Below are positions 15,253 to 20,904 of a stretch of 21,770 bases of DNA, piece after piece. The notes under the pieces are model-generated. The model was not told where the DNA came from, searched no databases, and worked only from the letters and a program-made list of their open reading frames with translations. Every line of letters begins with the position of its first letter. Position 1 is the first letter of the stretch. The translations under genes and the position numbers were made by a program. The stretch is from Hyphomicrobiales bacterium (GTDB lineage: Bacteria; Pseudomonadota; Alphaproteobacteria; Rhizobiales; Xanthobacteraceae), in the NCBI GenBank assembly GCA_003164375.1, contig PLTE01000208.1:1-21770 (forward strand), written 5' to 3'.

Positions 15253-16045
15253 CCGCTACTTCATTGAGCTCACCCAGCCGGAGATCGCGGCGCAGTTCCA
15301 GGCGAACCCCCTGGTGATCTTTCCGACCGGCAGCGTCGAGCAGCATGGCCCGCATCTGCCGACCGGCACCGATATTTTCGCCGCAAACGTCATCAGCCAT
15401 GCGGTGGCCGAGCGAATGGACGCGCTGGTGCTGCCGTCGACACCGTTTGGCGTCACGCCCATGCACATGCCGTTCGAGGGCACGATCAGCTTCACGCCCG
15501 AAACTTATATGCGCGTGGTGACGGAGACCTGCCATTCGACGGCGAAACACGGCGCCAAATATCTGCTCATCCTGAACTGGCACGAGGGCAATATCCCTTC
15601 GCTCGCCATTGCCGCCGAAGCTCTGCATCGCGACCACGGCATGACCGTACTGACCGTGCAGGCGTGTTATGTCGCCGAGGAAATGTACGGCCATTCGTGC
15701 AACGGCCTGACCCACGGCGGCGAGATCGAGGCACTGGCGGTGCTCGCCTACCGGCCGGATCTCGTTCATCTCGATCGCATCGACTATTCGTCCGATCACC
15801 GTCACGGTCACAAGATGGATAAGCTGCGGCGCACCCGCAGCTATCAGCCGGTACTCACCGACATCCGCTCGATCGCTCCGACCGGCTGGTTCGGCAGTCC
15901 TCAACATGCGACGGCGGAGAAGGGAGCAAAAATGCTCGACGACATCGCCGGCGCGATCAGCAAGGAGGCGGCGGAAATCTTCCGTCAGCTCGACGGCGTG
16001 CAAGGCGGGGTCGCCGAAATCAAGCAATTGCGGCAGGTGGTTTGA
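15242..16045 (+). CDS. Creatininase-family amidohydrolase
   Basis: A 267-aa protein of the creatininase/creatinine amidohydrolase family, metal-dependent enzymes that open cyclic amides or cleave formamide-type bonds. The key N-terminal block PTGSVEQHGPHLPTGTD (28-44) supplies Glu33, His35 and Asp44. A downstream block LNWHEGN (111-117) stands where the family usually has NGHGGN, and LTHGGEIEAL (156-165) supplies Glu161. The start overlaps the previous gene by 11 bases, and the stop overlaps the cupin start (TGATG), indicating coupled translation. A lactonase or amidase role in the cassette is possible, but the actual substrate is unknown. Confidence 0.85.
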   Translation: MLPSRYFIELTQPEIAAQFQANPLVIFPTGSVEQHGPHLPTGTDIFAANVISHAVAERMDALVLPSTPFGVTPMHMPFEGTISFTPETYMRVVTETCHSTAKHGAKYLLILNWHEGNIPSLAIAAEALHRDHGMTVLTVQACYVAEEMYGHSCNGLTHGGEIEALAVLAYRPDLVHLDRIDYSSDHRHGHKMDKLRRTRSYQPVLTDIRSIAPTGWFGSPQHATAEKGAKMLDDIAGAISKEAAEIFRQLDGVQGGVAEIKQLRQVV

Positions 16046-16419
16046 TGGCACGGCTTTTGAAGCAGACGGACGCAAAATTGCTCAATCTGCCAGGACGAAA
16101 ATCGCTCGAAGTGGTGTCAGGTGCGATCGGCTCACGGATGAGCTTCCGCGTCGTGGAAATCGCGGCGGCGAAACCGAACGACAATCCGCGCGGGCCGCAT
16201 GTGCACAGCGATTTCGAGGAATGCATCTATGTCCTGTCGGGACGGGGCACGATGCATGCCGAGAGTGGCGACTATCACGCCGGACCGGGTGACATTTTAC
16301 TCGTGCCGCCCGGCGAGAAGCATATGACGGTCAACGAGGGACGCGAGCCGCTGGTGCTGCTGTGCTTCTTTCCGGTTCCGGACGTGGCGGCGGGAACGAC
16401 CGAGTTCGCGCACTTCTAG
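16045..16419 (+). CDS. Cupin-domain protein
   Basis: A 124-aa single-domain cupin. Cupin motif 1 is GPHVHSDFEECIYVLSGRGTM (50-70), with His52, His54 and Glu58/59 as metal ligands. Motif 2 is GPGDILLVPPGEKHMTVN (80-97), with His93. Such small cupins act as sugar or carboxylate isomerases, dioxygenases or metabolite binders. Translation is coupled to the creatininase-family gene through TGATG. The ATG at 16045 is taken rather than the TTG one codon upstream. Confidence 0.85.
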   Translation: MARLLKQTDAKLLNLPGRKSLEVVSGAIGSRMSFRVVEIAAAKPNDNPRGPHVHSDFEECIYVLSGRGTMHAESGDYHAGPGDILLVPPGEKHMTVNEGREPLVLLCFFPVPDVAAGTTEFAHF

Positions 16420-16513
16420 AGCATGATCCGGAAAAGTGGATGCCGGTTTTCCGAAAAAAACATGCTCCAATGGAAGATCTAGATGCTGATCCTATTCAAT
16501 CAAATCGGATCAG
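16420..16513. repeat. Rhizobial-type intergenic palindromic repeat, two palindromes
   Basis: The first unit starts AGCATGATCCGGAAAAGTGG and ends CATGCT at 16466. AGCATG pairs with CATGCT, and CGGAAAA (16429-16435) pairs with TTTTCCG (16447-16453). The second has CTGATCC (16486-16492) inverted against GGATCAG (16507-16513). From memory, AGCATGATCCGGAAAA-N-TTTTCCG-N-CATGCT elements are dispersed in many copies in Bradyrhizobium-like genomes. It begins one base after the cupin stop and separates that gene from the dehydrogenase. Confidence 0.75.
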
Positions 16514-16592
16514 GGACTACCCCGCAGCGAATTCTCGTCGTCGCGGAGCCGGTTCGATCTTCCGTCGCCGCGATCACACTGGAAAATAACCC

Positions 16593-17570
16593 ATGACAAC
16601 CGTGCTTTGTCTGCGTCCGGAAGCCGATTTCAGCCGGGTCGATTCATTGCCGCCGGCGTCATTGTCGGTGCATTATCGCGCGCCGGGAGACGCGGACGTG
16701 CCGGACTTGATTCGCCAAGTGGCGGCATTGGTCATCCCCGCGGTCGGCCCGAAGCTCGCGCCTGCCCTGTTCGAAGGCACGTCCCTCAAGCTCGTTCAAG
16801 TAACCGGCGCCGGCCTCGACCGGCTCGATATCGCGGCCTTGGCACGGCTCGGCACCCCGGTCGCCAATGTGCCGGGCGGCAGCAACACCGCTGTGGCCGA
16901 ATATGCGGTGACCACTGCCTCGATGCTGCTGCGGCGCTTTGCCCGGGCGGGCCAGGACATCAAGCGCGGCGATTACGCGACGTTCCGCGCCCGCCTTGTC
17001 GCCGATAATCTTGCCGGACTGGATGGATTGCTGGTCGGCGTCGTCGGCCTCGGCATGATCGGGCTTGCCGTCGCCCAGGCGTTTGCAAAAATGAACTGTC
17101 GCGTCTGCTATTACGATCCGGCGCCAGCCGATCCGCAAGCCGCTCACGCCATCGGCGCGAAGGCTCAGCCGCTTGCCGAATTACTGCAATACGCCGACGT
17201 GGTGACGTTGCACGTGCCGCTCGTCGCGGCGACCATGGGCCTGATCGGCGCCGAACAAATTGCCACCATGAAAAAGGGCGCCGTCCTGATCCAGGCCTCG
17301 CGCGGCGGGGTTGTCGACGAAGCCGCGCTCGCTGATGGCCTGCGCGCGGGTCACCTTGCGGGCGCCGCGGTCGATGTCTATTCGACCGAGCCGCCAGCAC
17401 CAGACAATCCTTTGCTCGCGCTGGACGGCGAAGCCGCGCAGCGCCTGTTGCTGACGCCGCATATTGCCGGCGTGACGCGTCAGGCCTCGGCCTTGCTGTT
17501 TCGTACCGCCTGGGCAAACGTCGAAAGAGTGCTGATCAGGGGGGAAGCGCCGCTATTCCGTGCCAAGTGA
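16593..17570 (+). CDS. D-2-hydroxyacid dehydrogenase, NAD(P)-dependent
   Basis: A 325-aa enzyme of the D-isomer-specific 2-hydroxyacid dehydrogenase family, interconverting 2-hydroxy and 2-oxo acids such as glyoxylate/glycolate or hydroxypyruvate/glycerate. The nucleotide fold has VGVVGLGMIGLAVAQ (GLGMIG at 152-157) with Asp175 after strand 2 (YYDP), suggesting preference for NAD. The catalytic residues are Arg237 (QASRGG), Glu266 (STEPP) and His290 (LTPHIAG). It follows the Gfo/Idh-creatininase-cupin cassette across a palindromic repeat and converges with dctA. A joint catabolic role is inferred from order only. Confidence 0.92.
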   Translation: MTTVLCLRPEADFSRVDSLPPASLSVHYRAPGDADVPDLIRQVAALVIPAVGPKLAPALFEGTSLKLVQVTGAGLDRLDIAALARLGTPVANVPGGSNTAVAEYAVTTASMLLRRFARAGQDIKRGDYATFRARLVADNLAGLDGLLVGVVGLGMIGLAVAQAFAKMNCRVCYYDPAPADPQAAHAIGAKAQPLAELLQYADVVTLHVPLVAATMGLIGAEQIATMKKGAVLIQASRGGVVDEAALADGLRAGHLAGAAVDVYSTEPPAPDNPLLALDGEAAQRLLLTPHIAGVTRQASALLFRTAWANVERVLIRGEAPLFRAK

Positions 17571-17571
17571 G

Positions 17572-17614
17572 CGGTGCCGGCACCGGCGGCGACTGCTATT
17601 GCCGCTCGCCGCCG
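17572..17614. terminator. Palindromes between two convergent genes
   Basis: CGGTGCCGGCACCG (17572-17585) is a perfect 14-base palindrome in the 25-base gap between the convergent dehydrogenase and dctA stops. Overlapping it, CGGCGGCGA (17584-17592) and TCGCCGCCG (17606-17614) form a 9-bp stem over the end of dctA. Neither is followed by a clear T-run, so a bidirectional terminator role is plausible but unproven. Confidence 0.45.
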
Positions 17615-18912
17615 CGCACCAGGCTTTCCGCCATCGCCCGTTCGCGGGCGCCGACCGGATCGGCCATGATCGCGCCGAGCTTCCCGGCATCGAGTTCATT
17701 TTCCCAGCGGCTAATGACGATGGTGGCAACGCCGTTGCCGACAATGTTGGTGATCGCACGGCATTCGCTCATGAACTTGTCGATACCCAATAACAGCGCC
17801 AAGGCCTGGATTGGCACATCGGGCACCACCGCGAGCGTTGCCGCCAAGGTCACGAAGCCGCCGCCGCTCACCCCTGAACCGCCCTTCGACGTCAGCATGG
17901 CAAAGCCGAGCACGGCAAAGAGCTGCCATGCGTCGAGATGAGTGTTGGTGGCCTGCGCCAGAAACAACACACAAAGCGTGATGTAGATGTTGGAGCCGTC
18001 GGTGTTGAAGCTGTAGCCGGTCGGGAACACCAGGCCGACGACCGATTCCGATGCCCCTAGCCGCTGCAACTTATCCATCATCTGCGGCAGCACGGTCTCC
18101 GAGGAGCTTGTGCCGAGCACGATGAGTAGCTCGTCCTTGATGTAGGCCAGAAAGCGGAAGATCGAAAAGCCGGCCAGACGTGCGATGCTGCCGAGCACGA
18201 CGACAATGAAGATCAAAGCGGTGACATAGAAAGTCAGGATCAGCTGCAGCAGATTAAACAACGATCCGGTGCCATATTTTCCGACCGTGAACGCCATCGC
18301 ACCTAGGGCGCCGATCGGGGCCGCTTTGACGATGATACGCACAATCGCGAACACGACTTTGCCGGCTGTGCCGACCGCACGGGTCACCGCTTCGCCAAGC
18401 GGTCCCAGATGGGCGACCGCAACGCCGGTGAGAACGGCGATCAACAAGACTTGCAGCAGCACGCCGCTCGACAGCGCATCGACAAAGGTGTCGGGAATAA
18501 TCCCCAGCAGAAACGGCACCACGCCGCTGTGCTGCGCGTCGGTGACGAAGTGCTGCACCGCCTTAGGATCGAGCGTCGCCGGATCGATGTTGAAGCCCGA
18601 GCCAGGCCGGAGAGCCATCGCCAAGACGATGCCGACGATCAGCGCCAGCGTCGAAACGAATTCGAAATAGACCAGCGTCTTTACGCCGACGCGCCCGACC
18701 TTCTTCATATCGCTCATCGACGAGATGCCGTGCACGATGTTGCAGAAGATGATGGGCGCGATCATCATCTTGATCAGCGCGATGAAGGCGTCGCCGAGCG
18801 GCTTCAGCGCAACGCCGGTGGTGGGGGAAAAATAGCCGATGAGCGCGCCAATGATGATTGCAATGATGACCTGGACATAGAGCACCGAGTACCAGGATTG
18901 ACCTTTGGCCAT
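17596..18912 (-). CDS. dctA: C4-dicarboxylate/proton-sodium symporter (DctA type)
   Basis: An inner-membrane carrier of the dicarboxylate/amino acid:cation symporter family that imports succinate, fumarate and malate. From ATG 18912 it is 438 aa, the usual length; the open frame reaching 19248 has no family sequence upstream of that ATG. Features include WYSVLYVQVIIAIIIGALIGYF (TM1), the LIKMMIAPIIFCNIVHGI region (46-63), the serine-rich GTSSSETVLP (267-276), PTGYSFNTDGSNIY (297-310), the hairpin TSKGGSGVSGGGF (341-353), and Asp379, Arg385 and Asn389 in the transport-site helix. In rhizobia dctA is often sigma-54 dependent, but I find no GG-N10-GC promoter upstream here. It converges with the hydroxyacid dehydrogenase gene. 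Confidence 0.93.
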   Translation of the reverse strand: MAKGQSWYSVLYVQVIIAIIIGALIGYFSPTTGVALKPLGDAFIALIKMMIAPIIFCNIVHGISSMSDMKKVGRVGVKTLVYFEFVSTLALIVGIVLAMALRPGSGFNIDPATLDPKAVQHFVTDAQHSGVVPFLLGIIPDTFVDALSSGVLLQVLLIAVLTGVAVAHLGPLGEAVTRAVGTAGKVVFAIVRIIVKAAPIGALGAMAFTVGKYGTGSLFNLLQLILTFYVTALIFIVVVLGSIARLAGFSIFRFLAYIKDELLIVLGTSSSETVLPQMMDKLQRLGASESVVGLVFPTGYSFNTDGSNIYITLCVLFLAQATNTHLDAWQLFAVLGFAMLTSKGGSGVSGGGFVTLAATLAVVPDVPIQALALLLGIDKFMSECRAITNIVGNGVATIVISRWENELDAGKLGAIMADPVGARERAMAESLVRGGERQ

Positions 18913-19314
18913 CGGATAACCTGCTTGCTCAGGATACGCGAGCCGGTCTGAAACCAGCAGCCGGTAATCCGCATCCCCGCCGTGGCGATGCCACGATGCC
19001 CACGCGTCCGGTACAATGAATCGAGAACTCGACGGTGGTAGCTTGGCACCGGCGTCCATCCGCCCGGACCGACGGCTGGGCTGAGGGAGATATGTCGCGA
19101 TGATCACCCTGCGGCGACGAGACTGACGACTTCGACGACGACACGCAAAAACCCCGGCATTCCCGCCTTGACACGCGCAGCAAACGAGTGCTGCCGCGCC
19201 CCCATCGGCGGGGCGGAGCGACCCTAACTCGTTCGATCGAATTAGCAAACCACGTGCGTGTCAGCGCCGCCCTCGATCCGACGCGCCGGCGGGTCCGCTG
19301 ACGTTCGAGCTCTA
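18913..19314. other. 402-base intergenic region upstream of dctA
   Basis: No gene with family features is seen here. It contains a long imperfect hairpin next to the 360-aa gene (listed separately), GCAGCA/TGCTGC (19177-19182 and 19189-19194), and CGCCCC/GGGGCG (19197-19202 and 19210-19215). It must hold the dctA promoter on the minus strand, but no confident -35/-10 or -24/-12 pair could be found. Confidence 0.5.
19260..19302 (-). terminator. Long imperfect hairpin 3' of the 360-aa gene
   Basis: GTCAGCG-CCGCC (19260-19271) is inverted against GGCGG-GTC-CGCTGAC (19288-19302), giving 12 bp with a three-base bulge and a 16-base loop. It starts 13 bases past the stop of the minus-strand 360-aa gene. 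There is no U-tract, so it may stabilise the 3' end rather than act as a classical terminator. Confidence 0.4.
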
Positions 19315-20397
19315 TTAATGGGTCATATATTGCAGCCCAGCGGTATAGGCGGCGCCACCGATTACGCAGGGGATGCCGAGTTCGATTTGCCCGGTGGCGG
19401 CGGCCACCACGCAGCCCATCGACAGTGCGCCTGAACCGACTTGGCCCCAGCCGGAGAGCTCGCGTTTGGAGTTGGGCCCTTTCTCCTTGAGCTCCTCGAT
19501 CGCGGCGAGCGATTCTTTGCGCATATGCACGGTATCGACCGTCTCCGCGGTTTGGATCACGTCGTCGAGCACCAAGGCGATCTCCTTGGGCTGACTCTTG
19601 ACCGACCACTTCAGCAGCGCCAGCAGTTGGGTGTCGCGCACCGCATTGGAGGCCAAAGTGAACTTGGCGGCGCTGCCGGTGGTGAGATTGTCGACGTTGT
19701 CTTTGTCGTTGGTGAGCGGCAACAGCTTGATCACATGCTCGATCGGCGCGTAGCCGCCGGTCGCCAGATAGTTGCCCCACAATACGTCGATCAGTTCCGG
19801 ACTGGGCTCGAGCGCCACCGCTTTCTTGCGATCCTTGTCGAGGTGCAGCGTCGCCTTGATCTTGTCGAGCATCCCCGGCTTGACCGCCTGATAGTCGATC
19901 TGGGCGAGCGTCGGCAGCTTGCCGTCGAGATACTGGTCGATCATGGCGCGGCGCGTCGGCATGCGATCGACAAATGTGGCGAGCAGCATTTTCCAATCCG
20001 GCAAGCCGGAATAGACGATGGCGCGCGCCAGCACCCAGTGATCGGCCGGATCGATCGGCAACATTTTGGCGACGAGCGTTTCAGCGCGCGCCGGGTTGTC
20101 GCCGAGCACGCCGGCGATAAAGCCGATATAGGGGCCCGAAGATTCGGCGTCCTTGAACGATTGCATTGCGCTGAGCGCGCGCACGACAACGGGAAGACCG
20201 TCCGGATCCGGCTTGTGGCGATAGTTGTTGATCCATTTCAGGATCGCGTCGGTCGAATTGAGCGCCGCGCTCGGCGGCGGCACGGCCGCGGCCGGCGTGA
20301 CCAGCGCGCCGGTAACGGCGAGCGCGAAGCAAATAACCGCGACGGCGCAGGCGCGGCTCCCGACACCATGTTCTGCACCCATGTGTTCTGCAACCAT
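19315..20397 (-). CDS. Unrecognised secreted or envelope protein, 360 aa
   Basis: I do not recognise this family. The ATG at 20397 is preceded by a clear AGGAGG. The N-terminus has a signal peptide with hydrophobic core CAVAVICFALAVTGALVTPAAA (about 17-38) and likely cleavage after AAA, so the product is exported. The mature part is mostly alpha-helical. SSGPYIGFIAGVLGDNPARAETLVAKMLPIDPADHWVLARAI (about 86-127) looks like a helical-repeat segment. The C-terminus (about 318-357) is hydrophobic and glycine-rich, with two close cysteines (GCVVAAATGQIELGIPCVIGGAAYTAG). It may anchor in or associate with a membrane. There are no catalytic motifs. It stands alone between dctA and ilvB. Confidence 0.75.
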   Translation of the reverse strand: MVAEHMGAEHGVGSRACAVAVICFALAVTGALVTPAAAVPPPSAALNSTDAILKWINNYRHKPDPDGLPVVVRALSAMQSFKDAESSGPYIGFIAGVLGDNPARAETLVAKMLPIDPADHWVLARAIVYSGLPDWKMLLATFVDRMPTRRAMIDQYLDGKLPTLAQIDYQAVKPGMLDKIKATLHLDKDRKKAVALEPSPELIDVLWGNYLATGGYAPIEHVIKLLPLTNDKDNVDNLTTGSAAKFTLASNAVRDTQLLALLKWSVKSQPKEIALVLDDVIQTAETVDTVHMRKESLAAIEELKEKGPNSKRELSGWGQVGSGALSMGCVVAAATGQIELGIPCVIGGAAYTAGLQYMTH

Positions 20398-20634
20398 GTC
20401 CCCTCCTATGGAGAAAACCGGCAGCGCGTGACCGGAGATTTAGAGCGCGCACGTCGCTGTGCGATAAATCAGCAACACGGCTAGGAAATTTGAAGGCCGC
20501 TACCGCGCGAAATCGCGGCTGCGCCGTGACATTTAGGAATAGTAAAGAATTGCGTTTAGCCGCGGGATTCCGATTTCAAACGCTAGTTTGAATGCAGTGC
20601 GCGAGCACGAAGCCGCAAAGTTGCCGTATTTGGC
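20398..20634. other. Intergenic region with nested palindrome
   Basis: No gene is seen. GATTTA (20437-20442) is inverted against TAAATC (20465-20470), and nested inside, CGCAC (20448-20452) is inverted against GTGCG (20459-20463). It lies 40-73 bases upstream of the 360-aa gene, so it may be an operator for that gene; its promoter was not identified. Confidence 0.4.
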
Positions 20635-20663
20635 TTGACCGGCGTGGACACAATGCTTATAAA
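20635..20663 (+). promoter_or_regulatory. Strong sigma-70 promoter of ilvB
   Basis: TTGACC (20635-20640), exactly 17 bases, then TATAAA (20658-20663) is a near-consensus promoter with one mismatch in each hexamer. Transcription would start near 20670, 40 bases before the leader peptide and about 235 before ilvB. Confidence 0.75.
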
Positions 20664-20709
20664 TACAGGCTTGTGAGCGAAGGGCCGGTGGGCTCGAAAG
20701 GTGAAAGCC

Positions 20710-20766
20710 GTGCGGACTTTTGTTTCGCTGATCCTCGTAACGAAGCGCACCGCCGCGGGTGGATGA
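20710..20766 (+). CDS. ilvB leader peptide (attenuator), 18 aa
   Basis: A short frame from GTG 20710 to TGA 20764-20766 encodes MRTFVSLILVTKRTAAGG, with consecutive Leu-Ile-Leu-Val codons (CTG ATC CTC GTA, 20728-20739) and a further Val codon at 20722. AAGGTGA lies about six bases upstream as ribosome-binding site; a GTG at 20701 is an alternative start. Placed between a strong promoter and an intrinsic terminator before acetolactate synthase, it is the classical ribosome-stalling sensor of charged branched-chain tRNAs. Confidence 0.82.
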   Translation: MRTFVSLILVTKRTAAGG

Positions 20767-20792
20767 TCCCACTCGCAAACGTGGCGGTGCGC
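20745..20792 (+). promoter_or_regulatory. 10-bp stem in the ilvB leader (attenuator element)
   Basis: GCGCACCGCC (20745-20754) pairs perfectly with GGCGGTGCGC (20783-20792), enclosing a smaller GTGG/CCAC hairpin (20759-20762 and 20769-20772). The 5' arm lies within the leader-peptide codons just after the Leu-Ile-Leu-Val run, so a stalled ribosome would cover or expose it. The exact alternative antiterminator fold is not resolved by eye. Confidence 0.65.
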
Positions 20793-20798
20793 AATTCA

Positions 20799-20820
20799 GG
20801 GGCCTTCGGGGCCCTTTTTT
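20799..20820 (+). terminator. Intrinsic terminator of the ilvB attenuator
   Basis: GGGCC (20800-20804), loop TTCGG, GGCCC (20810-20814), followed at once by six T (20815-20820). This is a canonical Rho-independent terminator 49 bases after the leader-peptide start-to-stop unit ends its coding role and 84 bases before the ilvB ATG. Its position upstream of a biosynthetic gene marks it as an attenuator. Confidence 0.8.
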
Positions 20821-20842
20821 ATTACCTGGATACCCAAGTCAT

Positions 20843-20880
20843 ACCGACAGCGTCTTATCGACAGCGTCTTACCGGCAGCG
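20843..20880 (+). repeat. 14-bp tandem repeat in the ilvB 5' leader
   Basis: ACCGACAGCGTCTT (20843-20856) is followed by ATCGACAGCGTCTT (20857-20870) and a partial third copy, ACCGGCAGCG (20871-20880). It lies between the attenuator terminator and the ilvB ribosome-binding site. A further TCGACAGAGCG resembles part of the unit. It probably arose by slippage. Confidence 0.7.
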
Positions 20881-20904
20881 AAAATCGACAGAGCGGAGCG
20901 AGCG

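Noticed and set aside
19170..19200. Possible sigma-54 promoter for dctA
   Set aside because: The best minus-strand candidate, CAGCAC-N5-TGCTG, lacks the essential GG at -24.
18913..19248. N-terminal extension of dctA
   Set aside because: The added residues are low-complexity Arg/Ala-rich without a membrane or family pattern; MAKGQSWYSVLYVQ is the usual carrier start.
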